Below are positions 1-6,307 of a stretch of 12,652 bases of DNA, piece by piece; the first letter of the stretch is position 1, and each line of letters begins with the position of its first letter. The stretch spans positions 1 to 12,652 of the forward strand of contig DATKKM010000029.1 of NCBI GenBank assembly GCA_035542855.1, read 5' to 3'. Under the pieces are notes generated by a model. It did not search any database and was not told the origin of the DNA. It saw nothing but the letters and a program-made list of their open reading frames with translations. The position numbers and the translations under genes were made by a program. Source of the stretch: DATKKM01 sp035542855. Its GTDB lineage: Bacteria > Chloroflexota > Dehalococcoidia > SM23-28-2 > RBG-16-64-32.

Positions 1-857
1 CAGCCGCTGGTGACGCCGGGGACGGGCAGCGCCTCCATCTCGCGGCCCAACGCGCTGCCATAGCGCTCCAGCGCCCGCACCGGCTGGCCGGCCGGCTGCA
101 GGTACAGCCGCTCCGAGGCAAGGACTGCCTTGTGCGCCACGGCCACGCCGTCCGCCCAGGACGCCGCCGTCAGCGTCCCCTCGTCGCGGTCCAGCCAGAC
201 GTGGGAGAACTGGTCCGCCGCCGACGTGAAGCCGGCTACCAGCCCGTAGTCAGCAGCAGGATCCACGACCGCTGTCACCAGCTCCGACACGAAGCGGCCG
301 GGCGCGGGCGCAGGCTGCGTGCCGGGTGCGACCGCAGGCGGCGAGACGGCGACATCCTCGCCCGCGCAGTCCAGCACCAGCGCAGGAGACCAGGACTGCC
401 AGCCGTTCTTGTAGAAGCGTAGCGTCTCGGCTGGAGCGCCCGTATCCAGCGTCGCCGCATCCAGCGGGTGCAGCGCCAGGACGTGGATCGGCGCGGCCAG
501 CAGGTTCTGCACTTCTGCCTGCACGATCGCGAACGGCTGATCATCGTAGAGCGTGATCGTGAACGAGAGATCCGGCTCGTCCTCCTCGTCAGTCTCCCGC
601 ACCAGCACGATCGAGCGGCCGCGCCCGTGCGCATCATCCACGTCCCTCGCCCCCGCGAACTCCAGCTCCTCGCCTCGCGTGCGGAACGTCGGCCCGTCGC
701 GCAGCACGACCGCTGCGCCAACGTCGCTCAGCACCGTTCGACCGGCGGCGACGTCGATCAAGCCGAACGTCCCTTTCAGAAGGTGGACCTCCGCGCGCAA
801 GACGCCGTTGTCCAGCGCCGGTCCGGCGTCCGTCTCGTCCAGTCGAACCTCAGGCAT
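1..857 (-). CDS. Alpha-galactosidase (GH36), N-terminal part, cut by window edge
   Basis: This is a secreted-or-cytosolic glycoside hydrolase expected to remove terminal alpha-galactose from oligosaccharides such as melibiose or raffinose. Starting from the ATG at 857-855, 285 residues are readable with no stop before the frame leaves the window. Most of this is the N-terminal beta-sandwich domain of GH36. About residue 150 there is FYKNGWQSWSPA, matching the NNWQSWGP loop of Thermotoga GalA. The last visible residues, VPGVTSGW, are the start of the family motif GWCSWY that opens the TIM barrel. The catalytic aspartates would lie beyond the window. No signal peptide is visible. The start codon overlaps the end of galK by 8 bases, so the two are one operon and probably translationally coupled. 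The family call is firm; the exact substrate is inferred. Confidence 0.88.
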   Translation of the reverse strand, partial: MPEVRLDETDAGPALDNGVLRAEVHLLKGTFGLIDVAAGRTVLSDVGAAVVLRDGPTFRTRGEELEFAGARDVDDAHGRGRSIVLVRETDEEDEPDLSFTITLYDDQPFAIVQAEVQNLLAAPIHVLALHPLDAATLDTGAPAETLRFYKNGWQSWSPALVLDCAGEDVAVSPPAVAPGTQPAPAPGRFVSELVTAVVDPAADYGLVAGFTSAADQFSHVWLDRDEGTLTAASWADGVAVAHKAVLASERLYLQPAGQPVRALERYGSALGREMEALPVPGVTSG

Positions 858-1986
858 CCATCACCCTCAATCCAGCCGCAGCCTGGCAAATGTGTACCTC
901 GGCCTCGAGGCCGGTGCGCTCGCCATAGGCGGGCAGCACCTCCGCCGCGATCCGGCCGGCCGCCTCCTCGCGCACCAGGTTGATCGTGCAACCGCCGAAA
1001 CCGCCGCCCGTCATGCGCGCGCCGACAACCCCCTCGACTCCACCCGCCAACTCGACCAGCAGGTCAAGCTCCGGCGTCGAGACCTCGAAGCCGTCACGCA
1101 GGCTCGCGTGCGATTCCGCCAGCAGGCACCCGACCGCACCCAGGTCGCCCGCGCGCAGCGCCTCGACCGTTGCCAGCACACGCGCGTTCTCAGCCACGAC
1201 GTGGCGCGCGCGCTTCAGGAGGCCGCCGGAGAGCCGCGAGAGCATCGCCTCATCGGCGTCCCGCAGCGATTCGACGCCCAGAGCGCGGGCCGCCGCCTCG
1301 CACTCCTCGCGCCGCGTGTTGTACGGCGTCTCGGCGAGGTTGCGCGGCACCTTCGAGTCGATGACAACGATGGCGATGCCGGGCGGCAGCGGAACCGGCT
1401 CGCACCCCAGGCTCCGGCAGTCGATCAGCAGCGCATGCCCCTCACGACCGAGCGCCGACGCCATCTGGTCCATGATCCCGCAGCGCACGCCGACGAAGAG
1501 GTTCTCCGCCTTCTGACAGAGCAGCGCCAGCGCGCGCGGCTCGAAGTCCTCTCCGGCTGTGAGCGCGCCGGCCACCGCTACCTCGATAGCCGCCGAGGAC
1601 GAAAGGCCCGCTCCCCGCGGGACATCGCCCGCGATCGCCAGGTCCGCTCCGCGCACGGCGGTCTGCTCGTCGAGCAGCGCCCAGACGACGCCGCGCACGT
1701 AGTCGCGCCAGCCGCCCCGCGTGCCGAGAAAGCGGTGCACGCGCTCGGCCGCGAACTCGTCGCACTGGCCGTAGTCGATGGAGAACGCGCGTACGACGCC
1801 GTCGTCACGCCGCCCCAGCGCGACGGCGACCGTGCGGTCGATGGCGATCGGCAGCACGAAGCCGCCGTTGTAGTCTGTGTGCTCGCCGATAAGGTTCACG
1901 CGGCCCGGCGCCTCCGCGACCAGGTCAGGCGCGCGGCCGAACTGCCCCTGGAACGCATGCTTCAACGAGGCGATATCCGCTGTCAT
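850..1986 (-). CDS. galK: Galactokinase
   Basis: A GHMP-family sugar kinase of 378 residues, close to the usual galactokinase length, that would phosphorylate alpha-D-galactose to galactose-1-phosphate with ATP (Leloir pathway, cytosol). All three family motifs are present: the galactokinase signature GRVNLIGEHTDYNGG at residues 28-42, the ATP-binding glycine/serine loop PRGAGLSSSAA at 123-133, and GARMTGGGFGG at 322-332. The expected catalytic Arg29 and Asp173 (in CGIMDQ) are present, and the galactose-contacting E35, H36 and D38 are in the first motif. The ATG at 1986 puts the signature at the normal distance from the N-terminus. No clear Shine-Dalgarno is seen; a TATACT box lies 11 bases upstream. 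The following gene is a GH36 alpha-galactosidase, which supports a galactoside-use operon. galT and galE are not in the window. Confidence 0.96.
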   Translation of the reverse strand: MTADIASLKHAFQGQFGRAPDLVAEAPGRVNLIGEHTDYNGGFVLPIAIDRTVAVALGRRDDGVVRAFSIDYGQCDEFAAERVHRFLGTRGGWRDYVRGVVWALLDEQTAVRGADLAIAGDVPRGAGLSSSAAIEVAVAGALTAGEDFEPRALALLCQKAENLFVGVRCGIMDQMASALGREGHALLIDCRSLGCEPVPLPPGIAIVVIDSKVPRNLAETPYNTRREECEAAARALGVESLRDADEAMLSRLSGGLLKRARHVVAENARVLATVEALRAGDLGAVGCLLAESHASLRDGFEVSTPELDLLVELAGGVEGVVGARMTGGGFGGCTINLVREEAAGRIAAEVLPAYGERTGLEAEVHICQAAAGLRVMDA

Positions 1987-1997
1987 GGCCGCGCCTC

Positions 1998-2003
1998 AGT
2001 ATA
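1998..2003 (-). promoter_or_regulatory. Candidate -10 box for galK
   Basis: TATACT on the minus strand, 11 bases before the galK ATG at 1986. A start site about 6-7 bases downstream of it would leave a leader of only a few bases. No convincing -35 hexamer was found at the right distance. It lies back to back with the promoter of the CoA-transferase operon. Confidence 0.5.
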
Positions 2004-2019
2004 TGGTTTCTGACACACG

Positions 2020-2048
2020 TTGCCATCCGTGTTGCGCACCCCTATCAT
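2020..2048 (+). promoter_or_regulatory. Sigma-70-type promoter of the CoA-transferase operon
   Basis: TTGCCA at 2020-2025 and TATCAT at 2043-2048 are separated by 17 bases, a good match to a housekeeping sigma-factor promoter. The ATG of the first CoA-transferase subunit is at 2060, only 11 bases after the -10 box, so the transcript should have almost no leader. This 73-base region between galK and the CoA-transferase gene carries both divergent promoters. Confidence 0.6.
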
Positions 2049-2059
2049 TTCGGTCAACT

Positions 2060-3271
2060 ATGCCGGAGCGTGCGCTGGAGGGGATCACCGTCATCGAATG
2101 CGGCAAGACGGGCGCCGCCGCCTACGCCGCCAAGCTCATGGCTGACCTCGGCGCGAACGTCATCAAGGTCGAGCCGCCGGAGGGCGACCCGGCCCGCGCC
2201 CTTGGCCCGTTCCCCGGCCACCAGCCGCACCGCGACAAGAGCGGCACCTACCTCTACCTGAACACCAACAAGCAGGGCGTGACGCTCGATCTCGCGTCCG
2301 GCGCGGGCCGCGGCGTCCTTGACCGCCTGCTCGCGAAGGCCGACGTCCTCGTCCACGACTTCACGCCGCGCGAGGCCGGCGCGCTCGGCCTGACGTACGA
2401 GCGCATCAAGCCGATCAATGCGGGCCTTGTCATGACATCGATCTTCCCGTTCGGCGCTAGCGGCCCCCTGCGCGACTATCGAGCGGAGGAGATAACGTTG
2501 CTGAGCGCCGGCGGTTGGGCCTGGCTCAACGGCTGGCCGGGGATGCCGGAGATGCCCCCGCTCAAGCCCTACGGCTTCCAGACGGCGTACCAAGGCGGCG
2601 TCAACGCTGCCCTCTCCACCATGGGCGCGCTCTTCGCGCGGCAGCGCGGCCTGACAGGCGGCCAGCACATCGAAGTCTCCGTGCAGGAATGTGTCGCCTC
2701 TATCCTGGAGATGACGCTGCCGATGTGGTCGTACTCGCAGATCACCGCCGTACGCTACGGCAACCGCCCCATCCAGCCGATCGAGATGTTCCAGTGCAAA
2801 GACGGCGCCTGGATCTTCGCCCTCACAATCGAGGAGCACCAGTGGCAGCGCCTGGTGGAGTTGATGGGGACGCCGGAGTGGACGACGTGGGAGGTGGCGG
2901 CCAACCGCTTCGCGCGCGCCTCCAACTGGGACGCCCTGCGGCCCTTCATGCAGGAGTGGGTGGAGCAATGGAACGCCGCCGACCTCTACCGCGCCGCCCA
3001 GGAGAAGCGCATCCCCTTCGCGCCGGTGTCCACGCTCTCTGACCTCGTCAGCTCGGAGCACCTGAACGTGCGCGGCTTCTTCGTCGAGGTCACACACCCG
3101 GAGGCGGGAACGCTCAAGCACGCCGGCGCGCCCTACAAGCTGAGCGCGACGCCGTGGGAGATCCGCTCTCCAGCGCCCACGCTGGGCCAGCACAACCAGC
3201 AGGTCTTCGGCGGACTGCTCGGCATGCCGGGAGCCGAGATCGACGCGCTGGCGAAGGCGGGGGCCGCCTGA
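2060..3271 (+). CDS. Family III CoA-transferase (CaiB/BaiF), probable non-catalytic subunit
   Basis: A 403-residue cytosolic protein of the CaiB/BaiF (formyl-CoA transferase) family, which moves CoA between carboxylic acids. The N-terminus shows the family pattern ALEGITVIE...GANVIKVEPPEGDPAR (residues 5-46), then DVLVHDFTPREAGALGL (95-111) and GGQHIEVSVQE, with the family C-terminal LGQHNQQVF. The catalytic aspartate of the family (Asp169 of Oxalobacter formyl-CoA transferase, in GDxxxG) aligns by eye with Ala176 in QTAYQGG, so this chain probably cannot form the acyl-aspartyl intermediate itself. The start at 2060 was chosen because family homology begins at once after it and a promoter ends 11 bases upstream; the frame is open further upstream but into that promoter. 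It is joined by TGATG to a second subunit of identical length that keeps the aspartate, which suggests a heteromeric enzyme. Substrate unknown. Confidence 0.9.
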   Translation: MPERALEGITVIECGKTGAAAYAAKLMADLGANVIKVEPPEGDPARALGPFPGHQPHRDKSGTYLYLNTNKQGVTLDLASGAGRGVLDRLLAKADVLVHDFTPREAGALGLTYERIKPINAGLVMTSIFPFGASGPLRDYRAEEITLLSAGGWAWLNGWPGMPEMPPLKPYGFQTAYQGGVNAALSTMGALFARQRGLTGGQHIEVSVQECVASILEMTLPMWSYSQITAVRYGNRPIQPIEMFQCKDGAWIFALTIEEHQWQRLVELMGTPEWTTWEVAANRFARASNWDALRPFMQEWVEQWNAADLYRAAQEKRIPFAPVSTLSDLVSSEHLNVRGFFVEVTHPEAGTLKHAGAPYKLSATPWEIRSPAPTLGQHNQQVFGGLLGMPGAEIDALAKAGAA

Positions 3272-4482
3272 TGCCCGGCCCGCTCTCCGGCATCCGCGTC
3301 GCCGACTTCACCTGGGTCTGGGCTGGGCCCACCTGTACCATGCAACTCGCCCACATGGGGGCAGAGGTCATCCGCATGGAGACGACGGGCCGTATCTGCA
3401 CTCTGCGCATGCTCCCGCCCTGGCAGGGCGGCGCGCCCAACCCCAACCGCTCCGGCTACTTCAACCAGTACAACCAGGGCAAGCGCGGCATCCTCCTCAA
3501 CATCGCCGACCCCGAAGGAGCGGCGATCGCGAAGAAGCTCGTGGCGATGAGCGACGTCGCGGTCGAGAACTTCGCGGCGGGCGTGATGAAAAAGCTCGGC
3601 CTCGACTACGAAGAGCTGGTCAAGGTGCGGCCGGAGCTGATCATGATGAGCATGTCCGGCTACGGCCAGTTCGGCCCCGAATCGGCCTACGTCTCGTACG
3701 GCCCGGCCCAGGTGCCGATGTCCGGCCTCTCCCAGCTCACCGGCTACCAGGACATGCAGCCGATGCACGTTGGCATGTCCTACGGCGACCCGAACGCCGG
3801 CCTGCACGCCGCTTTCGCCGTCATCGCGGCGCTCTTCCACCGCGAGCGCACGGGCAGGGGCCAGTACATCGACATGTCGCAGTGGGAATCGTCGATGTGC
3901 GTCATAGGCGAGGCCTTCATGCACCACGTCATGAACGGCGAGCAGCCGGAGCGCAAGGGCAACCGCAGCGACCGCATGTCGCCTCAGGGGCAGTTCATGG
4001 CCGCCGGCGACGACGCCTGGGTGTCGATCGTCTGCACCGATGACGCCGACTGGGGGAAGCTCTGCGAGGTGATGGGCAAGCCGGACCTGGCCGCCGACCC
4101 GCGCTTCCGCACGCTCGCCGACCGCAAGGCCAACGAGGACGAACTGGAGATGCTGATCATGGAGTGGACGCTCCAGCACGACCCCTTCGAAGCCACCGAG
4201 ATGCTGCAGGCCGCTGGCATCGCTGCCTATCCGCCGCTCTCCAACAAGCAGGTGCTCTCCAACGAGCACATGGAGGGCCACGGCTTCTTCGTGGAGAAGG
4301 AGCATCTGGAGGTCGGGGCGCTGCGCCACGCCGGCATCCCCTGGCGCATGTCGGAGACCCCCTGCGAAGTGCGGAGCGCAGCCCCTGTCCTCGGCCAGGA
4401 CAACGAGTACGTCTTCGGCGAGTTGCTCGGCTTCTCCAGCGGCCAGATTGCCGACCTCGCGTCCCGCGGCGTGATCCGCTAG
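3271..4482 (+). CDS. Family III CoA-transferase (CaiB/BaiF), catalytic subunit
   Basis: A second CaiB/BaiF protein, also 403 residues. Its N-terminus, PLSGIRVADFTWVWAGP (4-20), matches the CoA-binding start of formyl-CoA transferases. It continues with GAEVIRME (30-37), DVAVENFAAGVMKKLGL (95-111) and GRGQYIDMSQWE. The nucleophilic aspartate is present: D173 in SYGDPNAGLHAA, at the place of Asp169 in the Oxalobacter enzyme. The C-terminal AGIPWRMSETP and LGQDNEYVF are family features. The ATG at 3271 shares its A with the TGA of the preceding gene, so translation is coupled and equal amounts of both chains are expected. The neighbouring paralogue lacks the aspartate, so this chain should carry out catalysis. 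The acid accepted cannot be read from sequence. Its TAG stop overlaps the stop of the convergent archaellin-like gene. Confidence 0.93.
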   Translation: MPGPLSGIRVADFTWVWAGPTCTMQLAHMGAEVIRMETTGRICTLRMLPPWQGGAPNPNRSGYFNQYNQGKRGILLNIADPEGAAIAKKLVAMSDVAVENFAAGVMKKLGLDYEELVKVRPELIMMSMSGYGQFGPESAYVSYGPAQVPMSGLSQLTGYQDMQPMHVGMSYGDPNAGLHAAFAVIAALFHRERTGRGQYIDMSQWESSMCVIGEAFMHHVMNGEQPERKGNRSDRMSPQGQFMAAGDDAWVSIVCTDDADWGKLCEVMGKPDLAADPRFRTLADRKANEDELEMLIMEWTLQHDPFEATEMLQAAGIAAYPPLSNKQVLSNEHMEGHGFFVEKEHLEVGALRHAGIPWRMSETPCEVRSAAPVLGQDNEYVFGELLGFSSGQIADLASRGVIR

Positions 4483-5051
4483 TACAGCGTCATCAGCGGG
4501 TCGATGACCGGCGGGAGTGTGCCGCTCGCTGCGATGGGGGGGCCATCCGCCGGCGTGAGCTCCACCGTGAAAGACTCGCCTGCCGCGAGCGCAGCCGGCG
4601 GGGCAACCCTCAGCTCAACCAGCTCCCCCGGCTCGAGTTGTGAGTCACCGTCGCCGTGGACGCGATCGATCGTTGGCGCAACTGGATAGCGCCCTTCACC
4701 GGTGACGAAGAAGACTGCCGTCGCGGCCAGGTCCACGTCCGTGCTCCCCGGCGCAACGATCACATCGACGGTCAGCGCGTCAGAGCTATCGATCAGGCCG
4801 TCCCCGTTCACGTCCTGCGCGTGCATCGGGCCGCTCACCACCAGCACGTGTCCTGTGCGGTCGAGGGCGTCGTCCGCGGCGGCGCTAAACCGGAGCGCGG
4901 CAAGCGCGTCCTGGCGCGTGGCCGCGTAGCCAAACGTCGCGCCCGCCGCCACAAGGGCCATCAGCAGGAAGACCGTCCCAATCCCGGCCACTCCCGCCTG
5001 CCCCGCGTGGATCTTCGCCGCCAATCCGGCGGCGCACCCGGCAATAGTCAC
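4479..5051 (-). CDS. Archaellin / type IV pilin-like protein
   Basis: A 190-residue protein resembling archaeal flagellins (archaellins). From the GTG at 5051 it has a 17-residue leader with Lys13, a class III (prepilin-peptidase) site AG/QAG with Q18 as the first mature residue, then GIGTVFLLMALVAAGATFGY (23-42), very like the archaellin GIGTLIVFIAMVLVAAVAA helix. The globular part has IVAPGSTDVDL (98-108), LEPGELVEL and a C-terminal FTVELTPADG...IDPLMTLY, all in the order seen in archaellins. Two calcium-loop-like motifs occur: DVNGDGLIDSSD (80-91) and HGDGDSQLEPGE (132-143). The GTG was preferred because AAGGGAGGG lies 5 bases upstream; the same frame extends to an ATG at 5138 with no better ribosome site. 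It would be exported and polymerised into a filament, but no assembly ATPase, platform protein or peptidase is nearby. A related secreted type IV pilin is the main alternative. Confidence 0.75.
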   Translation of the reverse strand: MTIAGCAAGLAAKIHAGQAGVAGIGTVFLLMALVAAGATFGYAATRQDALAALRFSAAADDALDRTGHVLVVSGPMHAQDVNGDGLIDSSDALTVDVIVAPGSTDVDLAATAVFFVTGEGRYPVAPTIDRVHGDGDSQLEPGELVELRVAPPAALAAGESFTVELTPADGPPIAASGTLPPVIDPLMTLY

Positions 5052-5056
5052 TGCAA

Positions 5057-5065
5057 CCCTCCCTT
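5057..5065 (-). promoter_or_regulatory. Strong ribosome binding site deciding a GTG start
   Basis: Minus-strand AAGGGAGGG, five bases before the GTG at 5051-5049. This is one of the few strong Shine-Dalgarno sequences in the window, and it places the start of the archaellin-like gene 29 codons inside the longest open frame. Confidence 0.65.
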
Positions 5066-5182
5066 GCAAGTCGACATAACCACCGTAGCGGCTGCAACAC
5101 AGGTGAAGAAGGCGTAAAGAGGTGAACAGACGCCCCATTAACCAAACGTCAACCCGGCGAGACGCGCTTCCGGTTGGCGGAG

Positions 5183-5188
5183 TATCAT
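5183..5188 (+). promoter_or_regulatory. Candidate -10 box for the LLM oxidoreductase operon
   Basis: TATCAT, nine bases before the ATG at 5198. It is identical to the -10 box of the CoA-transferase operon. No good -35 hexamer is found 16-18 bases upstream, so an activator or an alternative promoter may be involved. No Shine-Dalgarno precedes the ATG. The 146-base divergent region 5052-5197 otherwise holds two direct TTCACCT repeats on the minus strand and nothing else recognisable. Confidence 0.45.
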
Positions 5189-5197
5189 GGCCGGGTC

Positions 5198-6307
5198 ATG
5201 AAGTTCGGCATCTTCCACGAGCTCTCGGTAGGGAAGCCCTGGACGCCTGAGTCCGAGTCCACGGTCTACGAGAACGCGCTGGCGCAGGTGGAGCTGGCGG
5301 ACCAGCTCGGGTTCGATCAGTCGTGGGCGGTGGAGCACCATTTCCTGGAGGAGTACTCACACTGCTCGGCGCCGGAGGTGTTCCTGGCGGCTGCCGCCGC
5401 GCGCACGCAGCGCATCCGCCTGGGCCACGGCGTGATGATGGTGATGCCGGCCTTCAACCACCCGGTCCGCTGCGCGGAAAGGGCAGCAGCGCTCGACATA
5501 ATCTCCAAAGGCAGGCTGGAGTTCGGCACCGGGCGCTCCGCCACCTGGACGGAGCTCGGCGGCTTCCGCTGCGAGCCGGACGAGACGAAGGAGATGTGGG
5601 ATGAGGCGGTCCGCGCCATCCCGAAGATGTGGACGCAGGACACCTTCTCGCACCAGGGCAAGTACTTCTCGATGCCGGAGAGGCCGGTGATCCCCAAGCC
5701 GTACCAGAAGCCGCACCCGCCCATTTGGGTCGCCGTCTCCAGCCCGGAGACCGCAGTCCAGGCCGCCGAACGCGGCATCGGTTGCCTCGGCGTCTCGATC
5801 GGCACGCCGGGTGAATTCCAGAAGCGAGTGGAGGACTACAAGCGCATCGTGAAGGGCTGCGAGCCCATCGGAGATTTCGTCAACGACCAGGTCAACGGCG
5901 TCACGTTCCTCTACGTCGATGAGACGGACGAAGAGGCCCAGGTCTGGGGCTCGAAACTCGCGTACCAGTTCTCATATCTCGCCACGCACCTCATCGGCAT
6001 CAGCTCTGTCTACCCCAGCCGCGCCTACAAGACGCCTGGCCTCCTCTTCGCCCTCCGCTCTGGGCGCGACGAGAAGGCGCCGGCCGGCGGCGGCGTCATC
6101 CGAGAGGGCATGGGCGTCGGCAGCCCGCAGACGGTGATCAAGAACCTCAAGATGTGGGAAGAGATCGGCGTCGACCGCATGGTGTTCATCATTAACACAG
6201 CGGAGGTCATCCCCCAGGAGAAGGTGCTCAAGTCCCTGCGCCTCTTCGCCGAGCACGTCATGCCCGCGCTGGACCGCACCCTTGAATCCGCCCCGGCGAT
6301 CTCCTGA
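5198..6307 (+). CDS. LLM-class flavin-dependent oxidoreductase (luciferase-like)
   Basis: A 369-residue cytosolic protein of the bacterial luciferase family, TIM-barrel enzymes that use FMNH2 or F420 to oxidise organic substrates with oxygen, or to reduce or dehydrogenate them. Family features are clear: MKFGIFHEL at the start, EHHFLEEYSHCSAPEVFLAAAAARTQRIRLGHGV (46-79), PVRCAERAAALDIISKGRLEFGTGRS (89-114), the linker HQGKYFSMP (152-160), PHPPIWVAVSSPET (172-184), AAERGIGCLG (189-198) and a late GSPQTVIKNL segment. The ATG at 5198 was chosen since the first strand begins immediately; a TTG eight codons earlier would add residues with no family match and lies on the promoter. It is the first gene of an operon: its TGA shares a base with the ATG of the decarboxylase-like gene. 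Substrate and cofactor choice are not readable. Confidence 0.93.
   Translation: MKFGIFHELSVGKPWTPESESTVYENALAQVELADQLGFDQSWAVEHHFLEEYSHCSAPEVFLAAAAARTQRIRLGHGVMMVMPAFNHPVRCAERAAALDIISKGRLEFGTGRSATWTELGGFRCEPDETKEMWDEAVRAIPKMWTQDTFSHQGKYFSMPERPVIPKPYQKPHPPIWVAVSSPETAVQAAERGIGCLGVSIGTPGEFQKRVEDYKRIVKGCEPIGDFVNDQVNGVTFLYVDETDEEAQVWGSKLAYQFSYLATHLIGISSVYPSRAYKTPGLLFALRSGRDEKAPAGGGVIREGMGVGSPQTVIKNLKMWEEIGVDRMVFIINTAEVIPQEKVLKSLRLFAEHVMPALDRTLESAPAIS

Noticed and set aside
553..2013. Long open frame (486 codons) on the plus strand across galK and the alpha-galactosidase
   Set aside because: It is antisense to galK and the GH36 gene, has Arg/Ala/Gln-rich composition with no family motifs, and is explained by high G+C in the third codon position of the real genes.
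2054..4329. Long minus-strand open frames opposite the two CoA-transferase genes
   Set aside because: Their translations are low-complexity Arg/Val/Glu/His-rich without recognisable domains, while the plus strand encodes clear CaiB/BaiF proteins.
5052..5138. Upstream ATG start for the archaellin-like gene
   Set aside because: It would give a 46-residue leader with no ribosome site, whereas the internal GTG has AAGGGAGGG at ideal spacing and leaves a normal 17-residue leader.
5150..5176. Imperfect inverted repeat CAACCCGG...CCGGTTG before the LLM gene
   Set aside because: One arm has an extra base and the core is short and G+C-rich; not enough to call an operator.
5187..5201. Four-codon mini-ORF (MAGS) whose stop overlaps the LLM start as ATGA
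   Set aside because: Its ATG lies inside the probable -10 box, so it would not be in the transcript; too short to judge.
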